From: Clavibacter sp. A6099
GTDB lineage: Bacteria > Actinomycetota > Actinomycetes > Actinomycetales > Microbacteriaceae
Assembly: GCF_021919125.1 (NCBI RefSeq)
Contig: NZ_CP083439.1
Span: forward strand, 2,294,001 to 2,358,000
Direction of reading: 5' to 3'
DNA length: 64,000 bases
The notes under the pieces: generated by a model
Database searches by the model: none
What the model was told of the DNA's origin: nothing
Seen by the model: the letters and a program-made list of their open reading frames with translations, nothing else
Part shown: positions 42,992-51,234 of the stretch, piece by piece
Layout: each line of letters starts with the position of its first letter
How positions within the stretch are numbered: position 1 is the stretch's first letter
Translations under genes and position numbers: made by a program

Positions 42992-45124
42992 CTACGCCGC
43001 CAGCGCCTCCTCGAGGAGGTGCGAGAGCGCGTCGAGCTGCACGGACGTGGATCCGGCCTCGTCGAAGTCCTCGCCGTCGAGCGCGCGCGCCGCGAGGCCC
43101 GCCTTGCTGTCGATGAGCTCCGCGATCTTCGCGTCGATCGTCTGCGCCGCGATGATCCGCCACGCGGTGACGGGCTCCTCCTGGCCGATGCGGTGCACGC
43201 GGTCGATGGCCTGCGTCTGCTCCGCGCTGGTCCAGCTGAGCTCGGCGAGCACCACGTTCGACGCCGCCTGCAGGTTGAGGCCGACGCCCGCCGCGGTGAG
43301 CGAGCAGACCACGACCTTCACCTCGGGGTCGTTCTGGAAGGAGTCGATCGCGTTCTGGCGGGCCGCCGGCGTCTGGTCGCCGCGGATCGAGACGCTCTTC
43401 AGCTCGCGCTTCGCGAACGTGGCCTCGGCCTGGTCCATCACGTCGACGTGCTTCGCGAAGAACACCACCTTGCCCACGGATCGCGCGAGCTGCGCGGCGT
43501 AGTCGGCCGCGAGCACGGCCTTGGCCTGGCCGATGCGGCGGACCATGGTGAACACGTTCTCGCCGGTCTTCTGCGCCTTGGCCTCGTCGAGCTCGGACTG
43601 CGCCACGAGCCGCACGAGGCTCGCGCGCTCGGACGCGGATCCCGCCATGACCTCGGGCACGGTGGTGCCGCGCGCGCCGACGAGCGCCGTGAAGCGCTTG
43701 ACGAGACGGGCGGCGAGCTCGCGCTCGGCCTGGCGGATGGAGCGGCCCAGGTCGTCGTCGAGCTCGACCGGGAGGTCCGCGATGCGCTTCGACGGCAGGT
43801 CGGTCGCCACGTCGATCTTGCGGCGCCGCACGATGCCGAGGTCGATGACCGCGCGCCGCGCCTCGGCGAAGAAGCCGGGGTCGGCGGGCGTGAGGCCCGC
43901 CTCCTCCAGCTCGCCCATGAGACGCGAGGTCGGCTTGTCGCCGTCGATCCAGCCGAGGAACTGCCAGATGGCGCGGAAGTCGTCGATGTCGTTGATGAGC
44001 GGCGTGCCCGTGAGCGCCATGAGCAGCGGGTTCGACTGGCGCTGGCGGATGCTCTCGGCGAGCGCGAGCACGAACTTCGACCGCTGCGACTGCAGGTTCT
44101 TGATGAAGTGGGCCTCGTCGACGACCATGCCGCGGAAGCCGAGCGTGCGCAGCCAGCCGATGTGCCGATCCAGCACCTCGTAGTTGACGATGACGACGTC
44201 CGCGAAGGCGTCGAGCCCCGCCCCGTCGCCGTGGATGACGGTGGCGCGGCGGTGCGGCGTCCACCGCTCGACCTCGCGCTTCCAGTTCATCTTCACGACG
44301 TTCGGCACGACGACGAGGAGCGGATACGCGTCGGCGACCGACGCGGCGAGCAGCGCCTGCGCGGTCTTGCCGAGGCCGGGCTCGTCGGCGAGCAGGAACT
44401 CGCGGTGGCCGAGGCGCACGCTCTCGAGGAAGCGCGCCTGGTGGCGCATGAGCTCGAGGTTCTGCGGGGAGAGGCGGTCGATGCGGGGGCTCTCGGGCAG
44501 GTCCATGCTCGCGATGCCGCCGCCGGCGCCGTACTCGAACGACTTGAACAGCGGTCCGAGCAGCTCCCAGTTCGCCAGCAGGCGGGTGGGCGGCGCGGCC
44601 GGCGCGGGCCGGTCGAGGTCCGGCTCGAGGAACGGGTTGGCGAGCACGCGGGCCTTGACGGACGGCGGCACGACCTGGCGCTCGTGCAGCTTGGCGAGGG
44701 CGGGATCCTCGGGCTCGGGCTCCGGCTCCTCCTCGACGACCATCTCCACGCCGCCGTCGAACAGCATGTGCTTGCGCATGGCGCGGGCGGTCTCGGAGAG
44801 CTTGGCGTCGGGATCCAGCAGCGGCAGCACCGAGGTGTCGCGCGCGGCAGTGCGGGCCAGGATGCTCGCGATGCCGTCGAGGCGCTTCAGCGTCTCGACG
44901 CGCTCGGGGTCGCTGAGGGGGGTGGCCGGGTCCTTCGCGTGCGTGCGCTCCTCGCGCATCAGCACGGCGATGACCTGGAACTTCGTGCGGTTGACGGGCT
45001 TGAGCTTGCCGCGCTGGGCGGCCTGCTCGATCTCGCGCACGGCGCGCGCCAGCACGGGGATGAGCCCCTCGTTGTCGATCGTGCGCGTGCGGGCGGAGGA
45101 CCGCCGCTGGCCGGTGCGAGCCAT
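42992..45124 (-). CDS. SNF2-family ATP-dependent helicase
   Basis: 710 residues. Motif I is DEPGLGKTAQ (247-256), motif II VVDEAHFIK with DEAH at 336-339, ALTGTPL is motif III, and the RecA2 half carries SLTAAGVGLNLQAAS and DRVHRIGQ, which are SNF2 hallmarks. The first 200 residues are an accessory region with an acidic VEEEPEPEPEDP run and no HNH or HARP domain. SNF2 proteins translocate on duplex DNA to remodel protein-DNA complexes; bacterial ones are often in repair or recycling of RNA polymerase. It is monocistronic and divergent from the GST-like gene across 294 bases that hold only promoters. Confidence 0.92.
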   Translation of the reverse strand: MARTGQRRSSARTRTIDNEGLIPVLARAVREIEQAAQRGKLKPVNRTKFQVIAVLMREERTHAKDPATPLSDPERVETLKRLDGIASILARTAARDTSVLPLLDPDAKLSETARAMRKHMLFDGGVEMVVEEEPEPEPEDPALAKLHERQVVPPSVKARVLANPFLEPDLDRPAPAAPPTRLLANWELLGPLFKSFEYGAGGGIASMDLPESPRIDRLSPQNLELMRHQARFLESVRLGHREFLLADEPGLGKTAQALLAASVADAYPLLVVVPNVVKMNWKREVERWTPHRRATVIHGDGAGLDAFADVVIVNYEVLDRHIGWLRTLGFRGMVVDEAHFIKNLQSQRSKFVLALAESIRQRQSNPLLMALTGTPLINDIDDFRAIWQFLGWIDGDKPTSRLMGELEEAGLTPADPGFFAEARRAVIDLGIVRRRKIDVATDLPSKRIADLPVELDDDLGRSIRQAERELAARLVKRFTALVGARGTTVPEVMAGSASERASLVRLVAQSELDEAKAQKTGENVFTMVRRIGQAKAVLAADYAAQLARSVGKVVFFAKHVDVMDQAEATFAKRELKSVSIRGDQTPAARQNAIDSFQNDPEVKVVVCSLTAAGVGLNLQAASNVVLAELSWTSAEQTQAIDRVHRIGQEEPVTAWRIIAAQTIDAKIAELIDSKAGLAARALDGEDFDEAGSTSVQLDALSHLLEEALAA

Positions 45125-45406
45125 GCAACTCCTTGTTCACTGCCGGGGCCAGGCGCTGCCTGCGCTCCCGGATCGGAAGGACGTAAGCCCGTCGCGCACG
45201 GTGACGCGTGCGGTCGGACGGTGGCGAGGGGACCTGCCTCGAGCAACCGGGGTTCCGGGTCGGGGGTGGGATGAGGGTCCGCCGCCTGCGCCCGGCCGCC
45301 TCGGGGAGGACGGGCACACGGAGGAGTTTACGGTACGCGGGAGCCGCCGCGCGCCGGTGCGCGCGGTGCGGCTCTGCGCGGCCCGGTCGCCGTGGGCGGC
45401 CCGGCC

Positions 45407-45412
45407 TAGGGT
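45407..45412 (+). promoter_or_regulatory. -10 element, leaderless start
   Basis: TAGGGT is followed by six bases and the ATG at 45419. Apart from this and the helicase 5' side, I see nothing in the 294-base gap. Confidence 0.5.
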
Positions 45413-45418
45413 GGATGC

Positions 45419-46567
45419 ATGACGGATCAGGCGACACCCGCAGGCAGCAACGAGGCGGGCGCTCCCGGCCGCTACGTCGAGGAGGGCGAGTTCACCCGCG
45501 ACACGAACTACATCGAGGACCGGATCCTCCGCGACGGCTCGCAGGGCTGGCCCGTCGAGGCCGGCCGCTACCGCCTCGTCGCGGCGCGCGCGTGCCCGTG
45601 GGCGAACCGCTCGGTGATCGTCCGCCGGCTGCTCGGCCTCGAGGACGCCATCTCGCTCGGCCTCCCCGGCCCCACGCACGACGCCCGCAGCTGGACCTTC
45701 GACCTCGACCCCGACGGGCGCGACCCGGTGCTCGGCACCGAGCGCCTGCAGGAGTCGTTCTTCGCGCGCTTCCCCGACTACCCGCGCGGGATCACGGTGC
45801 CGGCGCTCGTCGACATCCCCTCCGGCCAGGTCGTCACCAACGACTACCCCCAGATCACGCTCGACCTCTCCACCGAGTGGACCGAGCACCACCGCGAGGG
45901 CGCGCCGGACCTCTATCCCGTCGCGCTCCGGGCCGAGATCGACGAGGTCGCCGACCTCGTCTTCCGGGACGTGAACAACGGCGTCTACCGCTGCGGGTTC
46001 GCGGGATCCCAGGAGGCGTACGAGAAGGCCTACGACCGCCTCTTCGGCCGGCTCGACTGGCTGAGCGACCGCCTGTCGACGCAGCGCTACCTCGTGGGCG
46101 ACACGATCACCGAGGCGGACGTGCGGCTCTTCACGACGCTCGCGCGCTTCGACGCCGTCTACCACGGCCACTTCAAGTGCAACCGGCAGAAGCTCGACGA
46201 GATGCCGGTGCTGTGGGCCTACGCGCGCGACCTCTTCCAGACGCCCGGCTTCGGCGACACCATCGACTTCGTGCAGATCAAGCAGCACTACTACCTGACG
46301 CACACCGACATCAACCCGACCCGCGTGGTGCCGGTCGGCCCCGAGACCTGGGGCTGGCTCGAGCCGCACGGGCGCGAGGAGCTGGGCGGCCGGCCGTTCG
46401 GCGACGGCACCCCTCCCGGCCCGGTCCGCGAGGGCGAGCGCGTGCCCGAGGGCCACGGCGCGGTGCCGCGCGGCGGACGCGGGACGCGCCCGTCCGAGGC
46501 GCGCGCCTCCGTCTCCGGGTCGCCCGTGCCCGGATCGGCAGGCGCCGGATCCGCGGGCGCCGCCTGA
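45419..46567 (+). CDS. GST-like S-glutathionyl/mycothiyl-hydroquinone reductase (Xi class)
   Basis: 382 residues. The N-terminal thioredoxin-fold domain carries the Xi-class active site ARACPWANR with C59, and the helical C-terminal domain has the conserved WTFDLDPDG, NDYPQITLDL, VNNGVYRCGFA and TEADVRLFTTLARFDAVY segments. These enzymes reduce thiol-conjugated hydroquinones; in actinobacteria, which lack glutathione, mycothiol is the likely thiol. A 50-residue low-complexity Gly/Pro/Ser tail follows residue 330. Predicted leaderless. The following hydrolase start overlaps its stop by one base (TGATG). Confidence 0.9.
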   Translation: MTDQATPAGSNEAGAPGRYVEEGEFTRDTNYIEDRILRDGSQGWPVEAGRYRLVAARACPWANRSVIVRRLLGLEDAISLGLPGPTHDARSWTFDLDPDGRDPVLGTERLQESFFARFPDYPRGITVPALVDIPSGQVVTNDYPQITLDLSTEWTEHHREGAPDLYPVALRAEIDEVADLVFRDVNNGVYRCGFAGSQEAYEKAYDRLFGRLDWLSDRLSTQRYLVGDTITEADVRLFTTLARFDAVYHGHFKCNRQKLDEMPVLWAYARDLFQTPGFGDTIDFVQIKQHYYLTHTDINPTRVVPVGPETWGWLEPHGREELGGRPFGDGTPPGPVREGERVPEGHGAVPRGGRGTRPSEARASVSGSPVPGSAGAGSAGAA

Positions 46568-47358
46568 TGGCCGGACGCACCTCTCCCGGCACGCTCACCC
46601 GGCGTCGCCGGCTCCTCGGCCTCGCGATCCGGCACGTCCCGGCGATCGCGCGCTCCATGCGGGGCACGCCCGCCGCGGGCACGCGCGTCGTGCGCTTCCC
46701 CGCCGGCCAGCAGGGCGTCCCGCTCGACGTCGCCGTGTGGACGCCGCCCGGGCACGACCGCTCGGCGACCGGATCCCCCGTGCTCGTCGTCCTCGCCCGG
46801 CACGACGGCGACTGGCTGCCGTCCACGCTCGCGAAGGACCTCCGCGCGGTGGTCGTGACCATGGCGCCCGACGACGACGCGCAGGCGCTCGCGGGCCTGT
46901 CCTGGATCGCATCGCATGCGGCGGGCTGGAACGGCACGCCGGAGCGGCTCGGCATCCTCGGCGACGGCCCCGGCGCCGACCGCGCCCTCCGCATCACCGC
47001 GCTCGCCCGCGACGCCGACGGTCCCGCCGTGCTGCGGCTCGTGCTCGTGAGCCCGTCCGGCGACGTGCCGAGCGCCGGATCCGCCGACCGCCAGGGCCAC
47101 GGCCGCGACCGGCTGCCCGACATGCTCGTGCACGTGGGCGCAGCGGATCCGCGCATCGACCGCGTCGCGGAGGGCGTGACGGCGCTGAAGGCGGCCGGCG
47201 CCAAGACCCGGCTCATCCGGATCCCCCGCGCAGACCAGGGCTGGCTCGCCTACCCGGCGGCCGACCCGGCGCTCGCCCGCCGCTCGCTCGACGAGATCGT
47301 CGCCTACCTGCGGCGCGGACTCAGCGAGGAGCGCGCGTTCGGGGTCGGCCCGGCGTAG
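46567..47358 (+). CDS. Alpha/beta-hydrolase-fold protein with degenerate active site
   Basis: 263 residues. The fold is suggested by SPVLVVLARHDGDW, an alternating strand/helix pattern and LVHVGAADPRID near 180-192. The nucleophile elbow should read G-x-S-x-G, but here it is G132-D-G-P-G136, and the C-terminal histidine position reads IPRADQGWLAY without His. So it is probably not a serine hydrolase as it stands, despite its ancestry. The ATG overlaps the GST-like gene stop. The N-terminus has a basic stretch (RRRRLLGLAIRH) but no clear signal peptide. Possible binding or scaffolding role. Confidence 0.62.
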   Translation: MAGRTSPGTLTRRRRLLGLAIRHVPAIARSMRGTPAAGTRVVRFPAGQQGVPLDVAVWTPPGHDRSATGSPVLVVLARHDGDWLPSTLAKDLRAVVVTMAPDDDAQALAGLSWIASHAAGWNGTPERLGILGDGPGADRALRITALARDADGPAVLRLVLVSPSGDVPSAGSADRQGHGRDRLPDMLVHVGAADPRIDRVAEGVTALKAAGAKTRLIRIPRADQGWLAYPAADPALARRSLDEIVAYLRRGLSEERAFGVGPA

Positions 47359-47695
47359 GGCTCTCCTCCACGGGCACCTTCACGAGGATGCCGGCCGCGA
47401 TGAACACGATCGCGGCGACGTACTGCAGGGACTGCCACGTGACGGCCTCGACGGGGATCACGGCGACGGGGTTCCACATGACCGCGACGGCCGCGAGCAG
47501 CGCGGCGCTCCACCAGCTGCGGGCGCGCGCCGAGAACACGATCATGATGAGCGCGAGGATCGCGACCGCGAACCGCACGACCGTGAAGAGGTCTCCGTCG
47601 ATCACCGCGAACCCGGCCAGCAGCACGATGGCGCCGAGGAGCCCCGGCGCGAGCGACGGACGGGTGAACGCGGGGGCGGCGGGGGTGCGGGTCAC
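47321..47695 (-). CDS. Small conserved membrane protein (four helices)
   Basis: 124 residues with four hydrophobic segments (LLGAIVLLAGFAVI, VVRFAVAILALIMIVFSA, WWSAALLAAVAVMW, LQYVAAIVFIAAGILVKV). GTG 47695 is the chosen start; CACACT lies six bases before it, a weak version of the leaderless -10 pattern, and the longer frame upstream runs through low-complexity sequence on the TPR gene's antisense. The WNPVAVIPVEA loop between helices 3 and 4 is a feature of a small uncharacterised DUF family. The C-terminus overlaps the convergent hydrolase gene by 38 bases. Confidence 0.68.
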   Translation of the reverse strand: MTRTPAAPAFTRPSLAPGLLGAIVLLAGFAVIDGDLFTVVRFAVAILALIMIVFSARARSWWSAALLAAVAVMWNPVAVIPVEAVTWQSLQYVAAIVFIAAGILVKVPVEESPTPGRPRTRAPR

Positions 47696-47750
47696 CCGAC
47701 CAGTGTGCCAGCGCGCGCCGGGAGCGGGCCGTGGCAGGCTGGCGGCTCCG

Positions 47751-47770
47751 TCCCGTCCCGTCCCGTCCCG
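47751..47770 (+). repeat. TCCCG short tandem repeat before the TPR gene
   Basis: Four perfect five-base TCCCG units, in the leader just upstream of the ribosome site of the TPR gene. Length changes here would alter leader length, not the reading frame. Confidence 0.75.
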
Positions 47771-47781
47771 AGAGGATCCCC

Positions 47782-48294
47782 GTGCCCGAGACCCTCGACG
47801 CCCAGCTCGACCGCATCGTCGCCGCCCGCGACCGCGACGACATGGGTCCCACCATCGCCGCCCTCCTCCCGCTCCTGGAGCAGCATCCCGACGACGCCCG
47901 CGTGCTCTACGAGGTCGGCGGCGCGTACGACACCGCGGGAGAGGAGGCGTCGGCGCTCGACCTCTACGAGCGCGCGGAGGCGGCGGGGCTCGCGGGCGAC
48001 CTCCTCCGCCGCTGCCACCTGCAGCACGGCAGCACGCTGCGGAACCTCGGCCGCGTCGAGGAGTCGCTCGCGCTGTTCGCGCGGGCGCGGGCCGAGTTCC
48101 CGGGATCGTCGTCCCTCGCCGTGTTCGAGGCCCTGACCCTGCACGCGGCCGGACGCCCCGACGCGGCGCTCGCGAGCGCGCTGCGGATCGTGGCGGATCA
48201 CGTGCCCCACGACGAGCTGCAGCGCTACCTCCCGGCGATCCGCGGCAACGCCGCGTACCTCGACTCGCTCGACGTCCCCGCGGAGCCCGCGTGA
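47782..48294 (+). CDS. Tetratricopeptide-repeat protein
   Basis: 170 residues, all helical. At least three TPR-like units can be seen: VLYEVGGAYDTAGEEASALD, then LQHGSTLRNLGRVEESLALF and VFEALTLHAAGRPDAALASA. It resembles short bacterial TPR proteins (YvdP/tetratricopeptide family) that mediate protein contacts. GTG 47782 follows GAGAGGATCCCC. The stop overlaps the start of the next gene (GTGA), so they are co-translated. No partner can be named. Confidence 0.82.
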   Translation: MPETLDAQLDRIVAARDRDDMGPTIAALLPLLEQHPDDARVLYEVGGAYDTAGEEASALDLYERAEAAGLAGDLLRRCHLQHGSTLRNLGRVEESLALFARARAEFPGSSSLAVFEALTLHAAGRPDAALASALRIVADHVPHDELQRYLPAIRGNAAYLDSLDVPAEPA

Positions 48295-48692
48295 CGGCGC
48301 GCGCACCGGTCCCCGGGAGGCCGGACCCCGTGGACGGCGACCTGTTCGTCGCCGCGATCCGCCGCAGGTTCGAGGCGACACCCTCCCTCGCCCCCGAGAA
48401 GGCGTGGATCGCGGGCCGGGCGAGCGCCGACGGCACCGCCGTGATCCTCTACTCCGACGGCCGGGGCCGCCTGCGCGGACGCCGCTGGGTGCTCGATCGC
48501 CTGGCTGCGCGGTTCGCGCCGCATGATGCCCAGAGCCTCGCGGACGACGTCTACCCGAACGAGGTCATCGAGCCCGACGGGCCGATGACGCCGCTCGACG
48601 TCGACTGGGCGGACGGGCTCGTGGAGGATCCGTCCCGCGTCGGCTGGGTCGTGAACACGTGGACGCACGACGACCCGCCCGCGCCGGGATGA
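48291..48692 (+). CDS. Conserved hypothetical protein (TPR partner)
   Basis: 133 residues. GTG 48291 overlaps the TPR gene stop. LFVAAIRRRFEATPS, TAVILYSDGRGRLRGRRWVL and DVYPNEVIEPDGPM are the most conserved-looking parts; an alpha/beta mix, no membrane segment. I do not recognise the family. Its operon link suggests a joint role with the TPR protein. Confidence 0.65.
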   Translation: MTARAPVPGRPDPVDGDLFVAAIRRRFEATPSLAPEKAWIAGRASADGTAVILYSDGRGRLRGRRWVLDRLAARFAPHDAQSLADDVYPNEVIEPDGPMTPLDVDWADGLVEDPSRVGWVVNTWTHDDPPAPG

Positions 48693-48749
48693 CTCCGCCG
48701 CTCGGATAGCGTGGACGGACCCGTCCCGCCCCGAGCCCGAGGAGCCCCC

Positions 48750-49790
48750 ATGCGCGCCGTCGTCTACGAGAGGTTCGGCGAGACCCCCGTCGTCCGCGAG
48801 CTGCCGGATCCCGTCCCGTCCGCCGCCGGCGTCGTCGTGCGCGTCGAGGCCACGGGCGTCTGCCGCAGCGACGCGCACGGCTGGCTCGGCCACGACGACG
48901 GCATCGAGCTCCCGCAGGTGCCGGGCCACGAGCTGGTCGGGCGGATCCACCAGGTCGGCCCCGAGGTCACGCGCTTCCAGGTGGGCGACCGCGTCACCGT
49001 GCCGTTCGTCTGCGCGTGCGGCCGCTGCGCCGAGTGCCGCGCCGGGAACGGCCAGGTGTGCCGCGACCAGACGCAGCCCGGCTTCACGCATTGGGGCTCG
49101 TTCGCCGAGCTGGTCGCGCTGCACGACGCCGACGTGAACCTCATCCCCGTGCCCGACGACCTCGACGCCGGCGCCGCGGCGCTCCTCGGCTGCCGCTTCG
49201 CGACGGCCTTCCGCGGGCTCGTGCACCGCGCACGGATCCAACGCGGCGAGCGCCTCCTGGTCATCGGCTGCGGCGGCGTGGGCCTCAGCGCCGTGATGAT
49301 CGGCGTCGCGGTCGGCGCGGAGGTCATCGCGGTCGACGTGGATCCCGCAGCCCTCGCGCGCGCCTCGGAGCTCGGCGCCGAGTACACGATCGACTCCTCG
49401 GACCTGTCCGAGCTCGACGTGCTGGACGCGATCCGCGCGGTCTCGCCCGACGGCGTGCAGGTGTCGGTGGAGGCGCTCGGCCGCGAGTCGACCCTCCGGA
49501 TCAGCCTGCTCGCGCTCGCGCCGACGGGCCGCCAGGTCCAGATCGGCCTGTTCGCGAGCGAGCCGACCGTGCCCGTGCCGTTCGTCATCAGCCAGGAGCT
49601 GAGCCTGCACGGCAGCCACGGCATGCCCGCGCACGACTACGCCGAGCTGATGGCCATGGTCGCGTCGGGGGCGCTCCGCCCGGAGCTGCTCATCGAGCAC
49701 CGCATCACCCTCGACGAGGCGCCGGCCGCGCTCGAGGCGCTCGCGTCGGGCGATCGGTCGGCGGGGATCACGCTGGTCGAGGTCGGCTGA
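48750..49790 (+). CDS. Zinc-dependent alcohol dehydrogenase (MDR)
   Basis: 346 residues. Catalytic zinc ligands C38, H60, E61 and C148 and the structural zinc set C90-x2-C93-x2-C96-x7-C104 are all present. The Rossmann loop is GCGGVG at 173-178. The ATG at 48750 is preceded by GAGGAGCCCCC; a -10-like TAGCGT at 48707-48712 gives a 30-base leader. It oxidises a primary or secondary alcohol with NAD(P); substrate unknown. Its stop lies 15 bases before the convergent S41 pseudogene. Confidence 0.92.
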   Translation: MRAVVYERFGETPVVRELPDPVPSAAGVVVRVEATGVCRSDAHGWLGHDDGIELPQVPGHELVGRIHQVGPEVTRFQVGDRVTVPFVCACGRCAECRAGNGQVCRDQTQPGFTHWGSFAELVALHDADVNLIPVPDDLDAGAAALLGCRFATAFRGLVHRARIQRGERLLVIGCGGVGLSAVMIGVAVGAEVIAVDVDPAALARASELGAEYTIDSSDLSELDVLDAIRAVSPDGVQVSVEALGRESTLRISLLALAPTGRQVQIGLFASEPTVPVPFVISQELSLHGSHGMPAHDYAELMAMVASGALRPELLIEHRITLDEAPAALEALASGDRSAGITLVEVG

Positions 49791-49805
49791 CAGCCGCTCG
49801 CGCGG

Positions 49806-50817
49806 TCACCGCGGCGCGTCGAACCAGGCGTCGACGGCGGCGGTGATCCCGGCGTCGTCGACCACGGCGTCCGGCACCACGGGACCGCCGCAGCGCTTCC
49901 CGGTGCGATCCGCGTCGACCGCGACCGTGAGGTTCACGATCGCGCCGTCGACGAGCGTCCGCGGTCGCCGAGCTGAAGCCGTAGGTGGGCTGCCCGAACG
50001 AGCGGACGCCGTGCTGCCCGATGAACGCGATCGCGACCGCCTCGCCGGAGCTCACGGTCATGCCGTCGGTGAGGACGGCGATCGGCAGCCCCGCGGGCAC
50101 CCGGCCCGCGTCGCTCGTCGCCATGACGTCTCCGTCCTGGGCGACGGCACCGCCGGCGACGGTGACGGGCTCCGAGCGGTCCGCGTGCTCGAACGACATG
50201 ACCTGCCCCTCGTCGAGGAGCGGTGACAGCGCGGCGAGCATGGGCCACATGTCCCCGCCGGTGTTGCCGCGGAGGTCCACGACCCAGCCGCGGGTGGTCG
50301 CGGGAACTGCGGCCACGAGCCCCCGGGCGCCCGTGTCGACGTAGCGCTGGCGGGACGCGTCATCTCCGCCCACGATCGCGGGGACGACGATGGTCGTGAT
50401 CCCGTCGGCCGTCGTGACCGTGGGCCGGGGCTCGGCCGCGGCCGAGACGGGAGGACTGTCGCCGAAGTCGGCCGCCGCCTCCGCAGGTCCGAGGAGTGAG
50501 CTGTGCTCGCCGCCCAGCTCCTTCGCGGCGGCGGACAACGCCGGGTGCGTGCCGGCGTAGTCGCGGGCCTTCGCCGCCTGCGCGTCCACCTGCGCCCGGA
50601 CCTCCGCGACGCGGGCGGGATCCGCCTGGAGCCCGTCGACCATGAGGTCGACGGCCATGTCGGCGTAGCGCTGCGGCGAAGGAGGGACGTCGAGCAGGCC
50701 GGCGCGCTCGAGGCTCGGCGTCGCGGCGATCGTCCCGCCGATGAGCACGACCACGGCGACCGCGAACGCGACCGGCAGCAGGTGCAGGACGCGGCGGCGG
50801 GTTCCGATCGAGGGCAT
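49806..50817 (-). pseudogene. S41 family peptidase, frameshifted near the C-terminus
   Basis: The intact part (about residues 1-283) has a membrane anchor (about 10-32), an extracytoplasmic S41 core with WVVDLRGNTGGDMWPML (active-site region) and the nucleophile motif TVSSGEAVAIAF, and FGQPTYGFSS. After that the frame turns into an Arg-rich nonsense tail ending at 49768. Another frame on the same strand continues the expected sequence: TLVDGAIVNLTVAVDADRTG then PDAVVDDAGITAAVDAWFDA and a stop at 49806-49808. A one-base insertion (an extra G in GCGGACG, about 49958-49965) explains it. This may be a real mutation or a sequencing error. Confidence 0.78.
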
Positions 50818-50869
50818 GCACTCACCCTGCCGGATGCGCGATCCTGCCGCGCGGCCGCTCCCCCGGCGG

Positions 50870-51187
50870 CTAGAGCGCGCCCTGCAGCTCCGAGCCGGCC
50901 GGGATCGGCGCGAGCCGCGTGACGACGGCGGGCCCCGTGATGAGGCCGGCGAGCGACGCGCCCATGCGGGCGACGGCCTCGCCCGCGCCGTGCGCCTCGA
51001 GGTCCTCGACGGACGACCACTTCTCGAGCATCACGATGGTGCCGTCGGGGGCGTCGTGGATCGCGTAGACCTCGCAGCCCTCCTCCTCGTGCACCTCGGC
51101 GATGCCGCGGGACAGGGCGGCGACCGCCTCGTCGTGCTTGCCCTCGACGGGCGTGAAGACGGCGGTGACGACGACGGGCTGGGACAT
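50870..51187 (-). CDS. Antibiotic-biosynthesis-monooxygenase-fold protein (ABM)
   Basis: 105 residues. MSQPVVVTAVFTPVEGKHD, a VHEEEGCEVYAIHDAPDG strand and MLEKWSSVEDLEAH are typical of the dimeric ferredoxin-like ABM family (heme-degrading or quinol-oxygenating enzymes). The ATG at 51187 has CGAGGAGAACCC upstream; the frame that runs on towards the PoxB gene is rejected. It lies 48 bases downstream of poxB on the same strand and could share its transcript. Activity unknown. Confidence 0.82.
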   Translation of the reverse strand: MSQPVVVTAVFTPVEGKHDEAVAALSRGIAEVHEEEGCEVYAIHDAPDGTIVMLEKWSSVEDLEAHGAGEAVARMGASLAGLITGPAVVTRLAPIPAGSELQGAL

Positions 51188-51234
51188 GGGTTCTCCTCGA
51201 GGTGGGATGGGTGGTGGGACGTCAGCGGAACCGC

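Noticed and set aside
49768-50817. Programmed frameshift as the explanation for the S41 peptidase
   Set aside because: There is no slippery heptamer, no downstream pseudoknot, and the expected family sequence continues in the other frame right after a GC run, which fits a simple insertion or sequencing error better.
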